A stretch of DNA of 64,000 nt. Origin: Acidobacteriota bacterium. GTDB taxonomy: Bacteria > Acidobacteriota > Thermoanaerobaculia > Multivoradales > J023. How positions within the stretch are numbered: the first letter of the stretch is position 1; each line of letters begins with the position of its first letter. The stretch covers positions 57,856 through 121,855 of the forward strand of contig JAJCXR010000033.1 in assembly GCA_029263315.1 (NCBI GenBank), read 5' to 3'. The notes below the pieces were generated by a model. The model saw nothing but the letters and a program-made list of their open reading frames with translations. It was not told the origin of the DNA and made no database searches. A program made the translations under genes and the position numbers. Below are positions 26,316 to 35,264 of this stretch, piece after piece.

Positions 26316-28465
26316 CGCCCGATCCCCAAGAGATCCCTGGCCAGGGCAGCTCTCTCACTTTTTGGGGCAACTTTGTTGAGAGCTTCATAGCCGAGCATGG
26401 CTTCCTCCCGTCGTCCCAGCTTGAGCTGGGTTTCGACCAATGCGTAGTGGGCCTCCACATAGTTGCTACGCAGCTCCACCGCACGCCGGAAGTAGGCGAT
26501 GGCGATTTCCGGCTGCTCTTTTTGGATCAGGAAGGCGCCGTAGTTGAAGTAGCTACGTTCAAAATAGGGGTCGGCCTCGATGGCTCTCAGGAACGACGCT
26601 TCGGCGGTGTCCAGCTTACCGACGATGGCGTGCCGAATACCCAAGTCGATGTGGGCCGGTGCGAAGGTCGAGTCGAGCTCGACGGCGCGGCGCAAAAGGC
26701 GAAGCTCGTCGTCACCCCTGCCCAACGATTCGTATATCTTGGCCAGGCGGTATTGCCCGCTGGCAGTTTCTTCGATGGTCTGGGCCCGTTGCAGCTTGCC
26801 CAGGGCCTCCACTACCGATCCTTGGGCCAAGAGCACCCGGCCTGCGGTTTCCAAGACCCTCTCCGTGGGGGGATAGCCGGTGGATAGGACTTCGAGTTGC
26901 TCGAGGATCTCCAGGGCTTGTTCGAACCTGCCGAGGCGCATTTCGGCGCTGGCGAGCAACTCCAGGTAGTGGGGGTTCTCCGGGTCCCTGTCCAGGAGCA
27001 CCAGTAGCATCTCCTTGGCTTCCGGAATCCGGCCTTGGAAGAGATAACCCTTGGCCTGGCTGTACTCGGTGACATTGCGCACGTGATCCTGGGGGGCTGC
27101 TCCATCCTCGTTCAAGGTCTCCTCGATGGGGTCGATTCCGTCCCTGGAGATCTGGAGATAGCCCAAGGCCTGTAAGCGGCGGGCCGTTTCGTCGTCGACG
27201 GTCACCGAGCTGTCGAGCCCAGCGACGGTGTGCTCGACGAGATAGTCCGCCAGCTCCTTCTTCATGGCGCTGGCCAAATGTGGCTCCCGTGCCAGCAGGT
27301 TGTTGACTTCCCGAGGATCCTTTGCCAAGTCGTACAGCTCCTGGCGCGGGCCATGGATGTACTTGAAGTCGTCGATAAAGAGGGCCCGTTGCTCTCCCCA
27401 GTTGCGGGTAATGCGTGGCGACAGGGTCTCGGCGTAGATCGGCTGGCGCGAAGTCCCATCACTCGAGGAGGCGGTATCGCCCAGTAGGGGGAGCAGGCTG
27501 CGGCCCTGGATGTCTTCAGGAATGCCGAGGCCCAAGACATCGAGCACCGTCGGCAGCACGTCCACCGTGCCCACCCGAGGTGTCACCCGCAGGCCGCCAC
27601 CCTGCCAATCGGCAGAGTCGGTAGGCGGCTTGATGATCAAGGGAACATGCAGTGTCGCGTTGTACACCAGCATCGAGTGGGTGCTTTCGTCGTGCTCGCC
27701 GCGGCCTTCGCCGTGGTCCGAGGTAAAGACCACCAGGGTGCGGTCATACACCCCCAGGCGTCTCAAGTGGTCGAGGAGGGTTCCCAGGCTTTCATCGGAG
27801 TAGGCGATCTCTCCGTCGTAGGGCTCGTGGGCGTAGAGCTGGTCGAAGGGCGGGGGCGGCTCGTGGGGTAGATGGGGATCGAAATAGTGCACCCACAGAA
27901 AGAACGGCTTGTCGTGCTGTTCCTCGAGCCAAGGCAAGACGGCTTCGTTGACCCGTGCGGCCCGCCGTTCGTCGAAAAAGAGATCTTCCTTGGGAAAGAC
28001 CCGCGTACCGTAGATGTCTTCGTATTCGGCGGTGAGGTGATCATCGAAGAATTCGAATCCCTGGTTGATTCCGGTGTTCCCGAGCAGCGGAAACGAACCC
28101 ACCGCCGCCGCCGTTCGGTAACCGGCCTGGCGCAAGATCTCCGCCAAGGTGGTCTGCTCCTCGCCGAGTTGGAAAAGTCCGTTGTCGCGCACCCCGTGGG
28201 CGAAGGGAACCTTGCCGGTCATCAAGCTACTGTGGGACGGTAAGGTGATCGGGACCGGGCTCATAGCGTGCTCGAAAAGCACTCCTTCGGCTGCCAAACC
28301 GTCCACTGTAGGTGTCCGGATGCGATCGTTGCCGTAGGAACCGATGTGATCGGCGCGGGTCGTATCGAAGGTCACCACCACCACGTTCCAACGGGGTTCC
28401 GGCTGGCAACCGGTGGCGAGGAGAGCAGCGAGGACGATCAATCCAGGGAATTGGCGTCGTGTCAT
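26312..28465 (-). CDS. Sulfatase-fold hydrolase/transferase with TPR domain, lipoprotein
   Basis: This encodes 717 residues. The leader ends in ATGC (Cys20), a lipobox. Residues about 25-400 are the alkaline phosphatase/sulfatase fold: FDTTRADHIGSYG at 33-45 and SDHGEGRGEHDES supply the metal ligands. At the nucleophile position the motif reads TLPSHSSLMTG (74-84), with Thr where sulfatases have the Cys or Ser that becomes formylglycine. This argues against classical sulfatase activity and for a phosphatase, phosphodiesterase or phosphotransferase reaction. From about 455 to the end there are TPR repeats. It is the first gene of an operon with the PPIC lipoprotein. TAGAGT lies 9 nt before the ATG, and no Shine-Dalgarno is seen. 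Confidence 0.85.
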   Translation of the reverse strand: MTRRQFPGLIVLAALLATGCQPEPRWNVVVVTFDTTRADHIGSYGNDRIRTPTVDGLAAEGVLFEHAMSPVPITLPSHSSLMTGKVPFAHGVRDNGLFQLGEEQTTLAEILRQAGYRTAAAVGSFPLLGNTGINQGFEFFDDHLTAEYEDIYGTRVFPKEDLFFDERRAARVNEAVLPWLEEQHDKPFFLWVHYFDPHLPHEPPPPFDQLYAHEPYDGEIAYSDESLGTLLDHLRRLGVYDRTLVVFTSDHGEGRGEHDESTHSMLVYNATLHVPLIIKPPTDSADWQGGGLRVTPRVGTVDVLPTVLDVLGLGIPEDIQGRSLLPLLGDTASSSDGTSRQPIYAETLSPRITRNWGEQRALFIDDFKYIHGPRQELYDLAKDPREVNNLLAREPHLASAMKKELADYLVEHTVAGLDSSVTVDDETARRLQALGYLQISRDGIDPIEETLNEDGAAPQDHVRNVTEYSQAKGYLFQGRIPEAKEMLLVLLDRDPENPHYLELLASAEMRLGRFEQALEILEQLEVLSTGYPPTERVLETAGRVLLAQGSVVEALGKLQRAQTIEETASGQYRLAKIYESLGRGDDELRLLRRAVELDSTFAPAHIDLGIRHAIVGKLDTAEASFLRAIEADPYFERSYFNYGAFLIQKEQPEIAIAYFRRAVELRSNYVEAHYALVETQLKLGRREEAMLGYEALNKVAPKSERAALARDLLGIGR

Positions 28466-28527
28466 AGGATGGAGACTCTAGCGCATTCAGAAATGGGAAC
28501 CTCTCCGGACATGGAATCCGGACATAG

Positions 28528-28555
28528 AAAAGGGGCAACGTTGGTTGCCCCTTTT
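28528..28555. terminator. Bidirectional rho-independent terminator
   Basis: AAAAGGGGCAAC and GTTGCCCCTTTT form a perfect 12-bp stem with a 4-nt loop, so either strand ends in four Ts. It lies 56 nt past the stop of the leftward gene at 28611 and upstream of the sulfatase-fold gene, insulating the two. The GGGGCAAC core also forms the stem of the hairpin at 12168. Confidence 0.85.
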
Positions 28556-28610
28556 GTGTGGCGGCGCGAGGCCACCACGCAGCGATCATGCCCGGCGTCG
28601 GATGATCAAC

Positions 28611-29372
28611 TCAGTCGATGGAGAAGCTCATCAGCTCGACCGGCGTCGCCACATTGCCCCCCACACCGACCGCACCGTTGGTCATGGTGAAGGCATTGAA
28701 GCCATTTCCCGGGTTGCCGTCGTTGATGCTCATGCCGTGGAAACCTTGGCCACCCACCGTGCCGGTGGCCACGTTGACCGTATCGCCAGCGCCGGTGAAA
28801 TTCCACACACCGGCCAGAAAACTGGTGCCGACGTAATTGAGGGCAGTCGGCAGGGTGATGGAGTTGAAACCCGTGACCATCGGAGTCGACCTGGAGGTGA
28901 CTTGGTTGGCCGTCGTGCCGGAGAGTTGGTCGTAGACACTGACGAAGACATTACCGCTGGCCGCCGCCAAGTCAGCGGTCACCATGGTGATCGAGCCCGA
29001 CATTTCGACCGGGCCGAGGGCTCCCATGACGGTGAGGGCGGTATCGAAACGGTTACCTACGCTAACGCTGGTGGTCGTGGCAGGGGAGAGGGTCCCGGAG
29101 TGGTAGGTGATCGAGGTGTCAGGGTTCAGCGTTTGTGTCGCCGCTGTCCGGCCGCTGGGCTGGTGGGCCTTGGGTTGCAAGCCGGCCTTGAGGGCTGCCG
29201 CTTCCAGAGCCGCCTTGTATTCCTTCTGGTAGGCTAGGCGCTCGGTCCTCGACATCGTCTTGACCGCCTCGGCGTCCCACTCCACGCCGAAGGCGTTATC
29301 ATCGGCCAACATCACGCTGGCCAACATGGCTAGACCCGTCATCATCACCATCCAGGTCAACTTCTTCGTCAT
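28611..29372 (-). CDS. Secreted protein of unknown function
   Basis: This encodes 253 residues from ATG 29372, with AAGGAG 6 nt upstream. The signal peptide is MTKKLT and a hydrophobic core ending near MLADDN. An acidic/basic helical segment (about 35-65) with TERLAYQKEY leads into a Thr/Ser/Gly-rich beta domain of about 170 residues with almost no Cys. It resembles secreted beta-sandwich domains but I cannot name a family. A strong terminator follows. It is divergent from the CRTAC1 operon at 29501 across 128 bp. Confidence 0.7.
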   Translation of the reverse strand: MTKKLTWMVMMTGLAMLASVMLADDNAFGVEWDAEAVKTMSRTERLAYQKEYKAALEAAALKAGLQPKAHQPSGRTAATQTLNPDTSITYHSGTLSPATTTSVSVGNRFDTALTVMGALGPVEMSGSITMVTADLAAASGNVFVSVYDQLSGTTANQVTSRSTPMVTGFNSITLPTALNYVGTSFLAGVWNFTGAGDTVNVATGTVGGQGFHGMSINDGNPGNGFNAFTMTNGAVGVGGNVATPVELMSFSID

Positions 29373-29500
29373 CTCAAACTCCTTCAGAATCCTGCTACGA
29401 TTGGACGTTCCGCCACGAGATGCCTTTGCTCAGACATCCTTGCTTTCCGAGATTTCCTGCCAAAGTGACCGCAGTCTACGATTTTTTGGAGTCTAGGGCA

Positions 29501-31324
29501 ATGTCGGATCTACTGCGCTGTTTCGCTTGTTTATCTCAACTCGTTTTGATCGCCGCTTGGCTCTGTGGGTGTTCCGGCGGAAGCAAAACCGGGACGAGCG
29601 ACGAGCTCTTGGTCGATGAGGCGGCTGCCGTCGGGCTCGAGTTCGTGCACCGGAACGGCATGTCGGGGCATCTCTACTTCAGTGAGATGACCGGTCCGGG
29701 GGCAGCGCTCTTCGACTTCGACAAAGATGGCGACCTCGATATTTTTCTGCTGCAAGGCCATCCCTTGGGTACGGCCAGATCTGCCGTCGACGGGACGGTG
29801 GCAGAGCGCTCCCCATGGCGCGATCGTCTATTTCGCAACGATCTCCAGGCCGGTTCGGGCTCCGACGGTCTGAGCTTCACGGACATCACCGACCCGAGCG
29901 GTCTCGACAGCCGCGGCTACGGCATGGGGGCGGCCACCGGCGACATCGACAATGACGGCTGGACGGACCTCTACGTTACCAATTTCGGCGGCAACCAGCT
30001 GTGGCGCAATAACGGTCTGCAAGGTGGCGCCGGGCTTTCGGCCACCGAGGGGGTGACCTTCAGCAAGATCACCGAGCCCAGCGGTACCGACGATGCCCGC
30101 TGGTCCTCGAGCGCTACCTTCCTGGATTTCGACCGCGATGGCTGGCTCGATCTCTACGTGGTGAATTACACCGATTTCCGTATCACCAACCATAAGTTGT
30201 GCCGTAATCCGCAGGGTGCCGCCGATTACTGCGGTCCCCGCAGCTACCAACCGGAAACGGATCGTTTGTTCCGCAATTTGGGGTTGCAGGGTGATGGCGT
30301 CGCTTTGGGGACTGTCGCCTTCGAGGACGTCAGCGCCTTGGCCGGCATGCAAGACGCTCCGGCCCCTGGTCTCGGTGTGGTGACGGCGGATTTCGACGCC
30401 GATGGCTGGATCGATATCTACGTCGCCAACGATCAAGCCCACAACCAGCTATGGATGAACCTCGGCGACGGAACGTTCCGGGACGAAGCTTTGATGCGGG
30501 GTTGCGCCGTCGACGCACAGGGCCAACCCCAGGCCAGCATGGGGGTCGATGCCGGCGATATCGACGGCGACGGCGACATCGATTTGTTCATGACCCATCT
30601 GACCTCCGAGACCAATACCCTTTACTTGAACGACGGCCACGGCATTTTCACCGAGCGTACGGCCGCCTCCGGGCTCGCCTCGCCGAGCTTTGCTTACACC
30701 GGTTTCGGTGCCGTGCTCTTCGATCTCGAGAACGACGGCCGTCTCGACCTCCTGGCTGTCAACGGCGAGGTGCGTGTCCTCGCCGAGCAGCGGGCGGCGG
30801 GGGAAGCCTTGCCGCTGCGTCAGCCCAACCAGCTCTACCGCAATGAAACGACCGCCGACGGTGTGCGCTTTGCGGATTGGAGCTCTCGGGCGCCGATTCT
30901 GAGCCTGGCTTTGGTCAGCCGAGGCGCCGCGGTGGGCGATTTCGACAACGACGGTGATGCCGACATCCTGGTACAGAACAACAATGGCCCCACCCAGCTG
31001 CTGATCAATCGACTAGGGGCAGACAATGCTTGGCTGGGTTTGCGCCTCCTGGGTGTCGGCGGTCGTCACATGCTGGGGGCGAGGGTCGGCCTCTTGCGTC
31101 GCACTGCGCCCACCCTGTGGCGACGGGTGCGCACCGACTCCAGCTATTTGGTGGCCAATGATCCACGGGTGTTGTTTGGCCTCGGTGCCGCCGCCGAAGC
31201 AGGTCCCTACAGGGCGCAAGTCCATTGGCCGAGCGGCAGTGTGGAGATCTTCGAAGATTTGACCCCGGGGCGCTACCAGGACCTGGAGGAGGGGATGGGG
31301 CGCCCGGCGGAAGGGAGCCTGTGA
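29501..31324 (+). CDS. CRTAC1-like FG-GAP/VCBS and ASPIC/UnbV lipoprotein
   Basis: This encodes 607 residues from ATG 29501 (GGAG 9 nt upstream). A longer frame from 29420 lacks a leader and is rejected. The leader ends in LCGC (Cys24), a lipobox. FG-GAP/VCBS blades fill about 50-510, with loops DFDKDGDLD, DIDNDGWTD, DFDRDGWLD, DIDGDGDID and DFDNDGDAD. The ASPIC/UnbV domain follows (LGARVGL, SSYLVANDP, FGLG, VHWPSGS). It is the first of three coupled genes; the TPR lipoprotein overlaps its stop by 4 nt (GTGA). TACGAT at 29477 may be its -10. Ligand unknown. Confidence 0.87.
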   Translation: MSDLLRCFACLSQLVLIAAWLCGCSGGSKTGTSDELLVDEAAAVGLEFVHRNGMSGHLYFSEMTGPGAALFDFDKDGDLDIFLLQGHPLGTARSAVDGTVAERSPWRDRLFRNDLQAGSGSDGLSFTDITDPSGLDSRGYGMGAATGDIDNDGWTDLYVTNFGGNQLWRNNGLQGGAGLSATEGVTFSKITEPSGTDDARWSSSATFLDFDRDGWLDLYVVNYTDFRITNHKLCRNPQGAADYCGPRSYQPETDRLFRNLGLQGDGVALGTVAFEDVSALAGMQDAPAPGLGVVTADFDADGWIDIYVANDQAHNQLWMNLGDGTFRDEALMRGCAVDAQGQPQASMGVDAGDIDGDGDIDLFMTHLTSETNTLYLNDGHGIFTERTAASGLASPSFAYTGFGAVLFDLENDGRLDLLAVNGEVRVLAEQRAAGEALPLRQPNQLYRNETTADGVRFADWSSRAPILSLALVSRGAAVGDFDNDGDADILVQNNNGPTQLLINRLGADNAWLGLRLLGVGGRHMLGARVGLLRRTAPTLWRRVRTDSSYLVANDPRVLFGLGAAAEAGPYRAQVHWPSGSVEIFEDLTPGRYQDLEEGMGRPAEGSL

Positions 31325-32487
31325 AACGGCATCTGCGGGTAGTCTGCTGGCTGATGGTGTCGGCTTGGATCGTCAGCTGCTCGGAAGAGCGGCCGGCAGA
31401 AGTCCGTCTGCCTCCCTTGCCCGCCGTCGACGAGCTCGAAGAAGCGGTCCGTCAGCAATTCCAGGAACGCTACGCTTTGGTCGAGCGCCTGTTGCCGGTG
31501 GGTGGACAAAACGACGAAGCCCTGAGCAACGCCTTGGGTAACTTGGGCATGGTGTACCAGGCCTACCAAGACCATGCCTCGGCCCGCCTGTGCTATCTGC
31601 AGGCCACAACCCTGGACCCCAAAGAGTTCCGCTGGGTCTATCTCTTGGGTTTTGTCGAGAGGCAGCTGGGCAACCTCGGAGACTCCGACGCCGCCTTCGA
31701 ATCGGCCCTGGCCTCGCGTCCCGGGGACTTGCCGACCCTGGTCTGGAGAGGGGAAAACGCTTTCGACCAGGGCCGACTGGCCGAAGCCGGAGAACGATTT
31801 CAACAGGCCCTCGCGACATCCCCAGCCTGCGTCCGGGCACGATACGGCTTGGCCCGCGTTGCCCTCGAATCCGGCAACCCAAGCCAGGCCCTTGTCGACC
31901 TCGAGCGCGCCCACGCTGCGCAACCTCGAGCCTCGCCGATTCTCTACGCCTTGGGGCTTGCCCACCGTGCCTTGGGAGATGTCGAGCGGGCCGCCACCTA
32001 TTTCGAGAAGATGCCCGACAGCCACTTGGTACGACGGGGCATCGCCTTCGACGATCCGGTGGTGCGAGAGGTCCAGGCCCTGGAGCGTGGGGCCATGGTG
32101 CACGAGCACCGCGGCCTCAAGGCGGCGGCCCAGGGACGTTACGGTGTCGCCGCCGCCGAGCTGCGGGAAGCGGTGACCCTCGACAACCGGCGGATCGAAG
32201 CTCGGCACAACCTCGCTCTGGCCCTTTTGCGTTTGGGTCGTCGGCAGGAGGCGCGGGACGAGATCGACGCGATTCTCGAACGGGCACCGGATTTTGTTCC
32301 GACCCACATCTTGTTGGCGAGCCTATTGCTCGAGGAAGGTCGTCTCGATGCTGCCGAGCAGCATCTGTGCCGTGCGGTGTCCCTGGACCCGAGCTCACCC
32401 CAGGCCAGTCTCGCCTTGAACGAGTTTTTCGCCGCCGTCGGCGAAAAAGATAAACCAAAGGGCAACACGTGTGAGGGCCCCGAATGA
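31321..32487 (+). CDS. TPR-repeat lipoprotein
   Basis: This encodes 388 residues from GTG 31321, which overlaps the stop of the upstream CRTAC1 gene. The extension upstream to 31225 lies inside that gene and is rejected. The leader ends in IVSC (Cys20), a lipobox. TPR units occupy about 65-380, for example ARLCYLQATTLDPKEFRWVY, the VARYG-like turn ARYGLARVALESG, and AEQHLCRAVSLDPSSPQASL. It sits between two CRTAC1-like genes with 4-nt overlaps on both sides, so the three proteins are made together. A scaffold role for the FG-GAP proteins is inferred. Confidence 0.82.
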   Translation: MKRHLRVVCWLMVSAWIVSCSEERPAEVRLPPLPAVDELEEAVRQQFQERYALVERLLPVGGQNDEALSNALGNLGMVYQAYQDHASARLCYLQATTLDPKEFRWVYLLGFVERQLGNLGDSDAAFESALASRPGDLPTLVWRGENAFDQGRLAEAGERFQQALATSPACVRARYGLARVALESGNPSQALVDLERAHAAQPRASPILYALGLAHRALGDVERAATYFEKMPDSHLVRRGIAFDDPVVREVQALERGAMVHEHRGLKAAAQGRYGVAAAELREAVTLDNRRIEARHNLALALLRLGRRQEARDEIDAILERAPDFVPTHILLASLLLEEGRLDAAEQHLCRAVSLDPSSPQASLALNEFFAAVGEKDKPKGNTCEGPE

Positions 32488-34772
32488 TCGACCGCGCTCG
32501 CTGCCGCCGGCCGTCTCGGCGGACGAAGCAACTCGGCATGGCGGGGTTCTTGGGTTTGGCAGGGCTGACATTTCTAGCCGTCCTGATGTCCTCCTGTGCC
32601 TCGCCGCCTGAATACATCGCACCCTCCGCCTCGCCAGGTAGCGAACGCATGGCCCGACGTCTCGCCGTCATGGTCGAGAACAGCAGCCCGATGCAGAACG
32701 AGTTCATGAACGGTGAGCGCCTCGCCCTGCTGCGCCGGCAGCAGCTGACCGGCGATGTCGCGGAGCGAGCCAAGGCCGAGATTCGTCTGGCCAGTGAGCT
32801 GCTGCGGGCCGGCGAGAGCGCCGAGGCGGTGGACCGTTTCGCAGGCCTCCTGGCCTTGGCGGAGAAACACCCGGAGACCCTCGGGCCGGTCTTCCAACGG
32901 GCGGTCCGCAGCTCCTTGGCGATAGCCCACCTGCGGCTCGGCGAGCAGCAGAACTGTATCGATCGGCACACCTCCGACGCCTGCCTGCTGCCGATCCAAG
33001 AGGGCGGTGTGCATCGCCTTCAGGACGGCTCGCGGGCGGCGATGGAAGAGTTGGCCTTCTTGCTGCGCGACGATGGCGACGATCTCACCAGCCGCTGGCT
33101 GCTCAACCTCGCCGCGATGACCGTCGGTGACTATCCCGACGCCGTGCCTCCCCAATGGCTCATCCCCGAGCGGGCCTTCGCTTCGGACTTCGATCTTGGG
33201 CGATTCCCAGATGTTGCCTCGCAAGTTGGGCTGGCCAGTCTCGGACTGGCGGGGGGGAGCGTCCTGGAAGATCTCGACGGCGACGGCCACCTCGACGCCA
33301 TGGTGTCGTCATGGGGTCTGAGGGATCCCTTGCGTCTGTTGCGCAACCGTGGCGATGGCACCTTCGAAGAGGTGAGCGAGGGGGCGGGCCTCGACGGCAT
33401 CACCGGCGGCTTGAATCTGATCCACGCCGATTACGACAACGACGGCGATGCCGACATCCTGGTGCTGCGCGGTGCTTGGCTTGGGCCCGTCGGCGCCCAT
33501 CCCAATTCCCTGTTGGAGAACCGCGGCGTCGATTCACAGGGCCGGCTGCGTTTTGAAGATGTCACCGAGGCGGTAGGATTGTTGAGCTTCCACCCCACCC
33601 AAACAGCGGCCTGGGGGGACTTCGACAACGACGGTTGGCTCGATCTCTACATCGGCAACGAATCCCTGCCCGGCCTCTCCCATCCCGCCGAGCTCTACCG
33701 TAACAATGGCCTCGGCGAGGACGGTTCCGTCACCTTCACCAACGTCGCCCGCCAGGCCGGTGTGGAGGCAGGTGGCTACATCAAAGGGGTGGCGTGGGGC
33801 GACGTTGACAACGACGGCTGGTCGGACCTCTACGTCTCCCGTCTCCTGGCGCGCAATCTTCTTTTCCGCAACGAAGGCGCCGCCGGGCAGATGACCTTCC
33901 GTGAGATCGGACAGCAGGCCGGTGTCGATCAACCGATACAGAGTTTTCCCACTTGGTTTTTTGACTACGACAACGACGGTTGGCTCGACATTTTCACCTC
34001 GGGCTACATGAAGAGCTATGTGGAGGGACGGGCCGACGATGTCGCTGCCGACTACCTGGGCTTGCCGATCCACATGGAAAGGCCGCGGCTCTATCACAAC
34101 GAAGGCAAGGGAGCGGACGGCGACGTCTCCTTTGTCGATGTCACCACCGAAGCAGGGCTCGATCGCGCCTTGCTCGCCATGGGGTCCAACTTCGGCGATC
34201 TCGACAACGACGGCTTCCTGGATTTCTACCTCGGCACCGGCGCCCCCGATTTTCGCGCCATGGTGCCCAACCGTATGTTCCGCAACGCCGGGGGCCGGTT
34301 CTTCCAGGATGTCACCACCTCCGGCGGCTTCGGCCATCTGCAGAAGGGTCACGGCGTCTCCTTCGGCGACATCGACAGCGACGGCGACCAGGACATCCTA
34401 CTCGTCGTCGGAGGTGCCTACTCGGGCGATACCTTCCCCAACGTCCTGTTTCTCAATCCGGGGCATGGCCATCACTGGGTCACCCTCCGCCTCGAAGGTG
34501 TGACCACGAACCGCTCGGCCATCGGCGCCCGCCTGCGGCTGGAGCTAGAGACCCCCGAGGAGATGCGACAGGTCCATGCCGTGGTCGGCAGCGGTGGTAG
34601 CTTCGGCTCGTCGAGCTTGCAGCAGGAGATCGGGCTGGGCGATGCGATGTCGATCAGGACGTTGGAAATCCGCTGGCCCGGTGGGCCGGTGGACATTCTG
34701 CACGATCTGCCCGTCGACCGGTTGCTGCGGATCCGCGAGGGTGGACAGTGGGCAGTAGAGATCTTGCGCTAG
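32484..34772 (+). CDS. CRTAC1-like FG-GAP/VCBS and ASPIC/UnbV lipoprotein with helical N-terminal domain
   Basis: This encodes 762 residues, coupled to the TPR gene by an ATGA overlap. A long basic N-region precedes a hydrophobic core ending in MSSC (Cys38), a lipobox. Unlike the other three it has about 180 extra residues (50-230) of predominantly helical sequence, perhaps a built-in TPR-like region. FG-GAP/VCBS blades follow from about 235 to 650 (DLDGDGHLD, DYDNDGDAD, DVDNDGWSD, DIDSDGDQD). The ASPIC/UnbV domain closes the protein (IGARLRL, GSGGSFGSSS, IRWPGG). A long blank stretch follows, so this is the last gene of the operon. Confidence 0.87.
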   Translation: MIDRARCRRPSRRTKQLGMAGFLGLAGLTFLAVLMSSCASPPEYIAPSASPGSERMARRLAVMVENSSPMQNEFMNGERLALLRRQQLTGDVAERAKAEIRLASELLRAGESAEAVDRFAGLLALAEKHPETLGPVFQRAVRSSLAIAHLRLGEQQNCIDRHTSDACLLPIQEGGVHRLQDGSRAAMEELAFLLRDDGDDLTSRWLLNLAAMTVGDYPDAVPPQWLIPERAFASDFDLGRFPDVASQVGLASLGLAGGSVLEDLDGDGHLDAMVSSWGLRDPLRLLRNRGDGTFEEVSEGAGLDGITGGLNLIHADYDNDGDADILVLRGAWLGPVGAHPNSLLENRGVDSQGRLRFEDVTEAVGLLSFHPTQTAAWGDFDNDGWLDLYIGNESLPGLSHPAELYRNNGLGEDGSVTFTNVARQAGVEAGGYIKGVAWGDVDNDGWSDLYVSRLLARNLLFRNEGAAGQMTFREIGQQAGVDQPIQSFPTWFFDYDNDGWLDIFTSGYMKSYVEGRADDVAADYLGLPIHMERPRLYHNEGKGADGDVSFVDVTTEAGLDRALLAMGSNFGDLDNDGFLDFYLGTGAPDFRAMVPNRMFRNAGGRFFQDVTTSGGFGHLQKGHGVSFGDIDSDGDQDILLVVGGAYSGDTFPNVLFLNPGHGHHWVTLRLEGVTTNRSAIGARLRLELETPEEMRQVHAVVGSGGSFGSSSLQQEIGLGDAMSIRTLEIRWPGGPVDILHDLPVDRLLRIREGGQWAVEILR

Positions 34773-35264
34773 CTGATTGCCCTGCAATTGTGAGCCTTGA
34801 TCTGGCGAAAAGTTGCTCGCCCTCGCCAGGGCCCGACTTTCACCGCCGCCGGTTGTGCCATCGTCCAGTCTGACCTGACAACTACCTCGACACTCATTGC
34901 TCCGTTGTAATGGCCCCATTCTCAAAGCGGATTCGAGACTCAGAAAACGCGACGATATCTTCATTGTCGGCCAACCCGTCGAGTGTGTAGGGCTGCGAAT
35001 AAGCCATCCCCGCCAGACGTAGTAGGGGGCGTCAAGAAAAAAAAGATGGGAAAGCTCGAATGGGAATGAACATTTTTGGCTCTTCCCAGGTCCAATCCCA
35101 TTAGGTGCAGTTGTGCGACCGCCGTCGGTTCTGCTGGTATCGAAGTGTGCCCCAGGGCTCGATACCTGGAGGATTTCGAGATGAGAGTCGGAGGCTGCTT
35201 TGGGATACGCCACCGCAAGATGCGATGTTGCAAGATGCGATGTTGTTGCTTCACCGGAGATCTT
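34773..35264. other. Intergenic region before the giant-protein operon
   Basis: These 492 bases hold no frame I accept as coding. A weak hairpin (GCCCT and AGGGC around CGCC, near 34817) could help end the upstream transcript. The region should contain the promoter of the thioredoxin-like and giant-protein operon, but I cannot point to a good -35/-10 pair. It ends with a 15-bp tandem repeat (35215-35244) and a GGAG ribosome site at 35256. Confidence 0.4.
35215..35244 (+). repeat. Two tandem 15-bp units
   Basis: GCAAGATGCGATGTT occurs twice without a gap, 20 nt before the start codon at 35265. It may be a slippage-prone leader element. If translation began further upstream in the same frame, it would encode two copies of a five-residue Cys-rich unit. 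Confidence 0.7.

Noticed and set aside
34545..35213. A 222-residue leftward frame across the 3' end of the CRTAC1 gene and the intergenic region
   Set aside because: It overlaps a well-supported gene for a third of its length, has no ribosome site, leader or known motif, and its composition differs from real genes.
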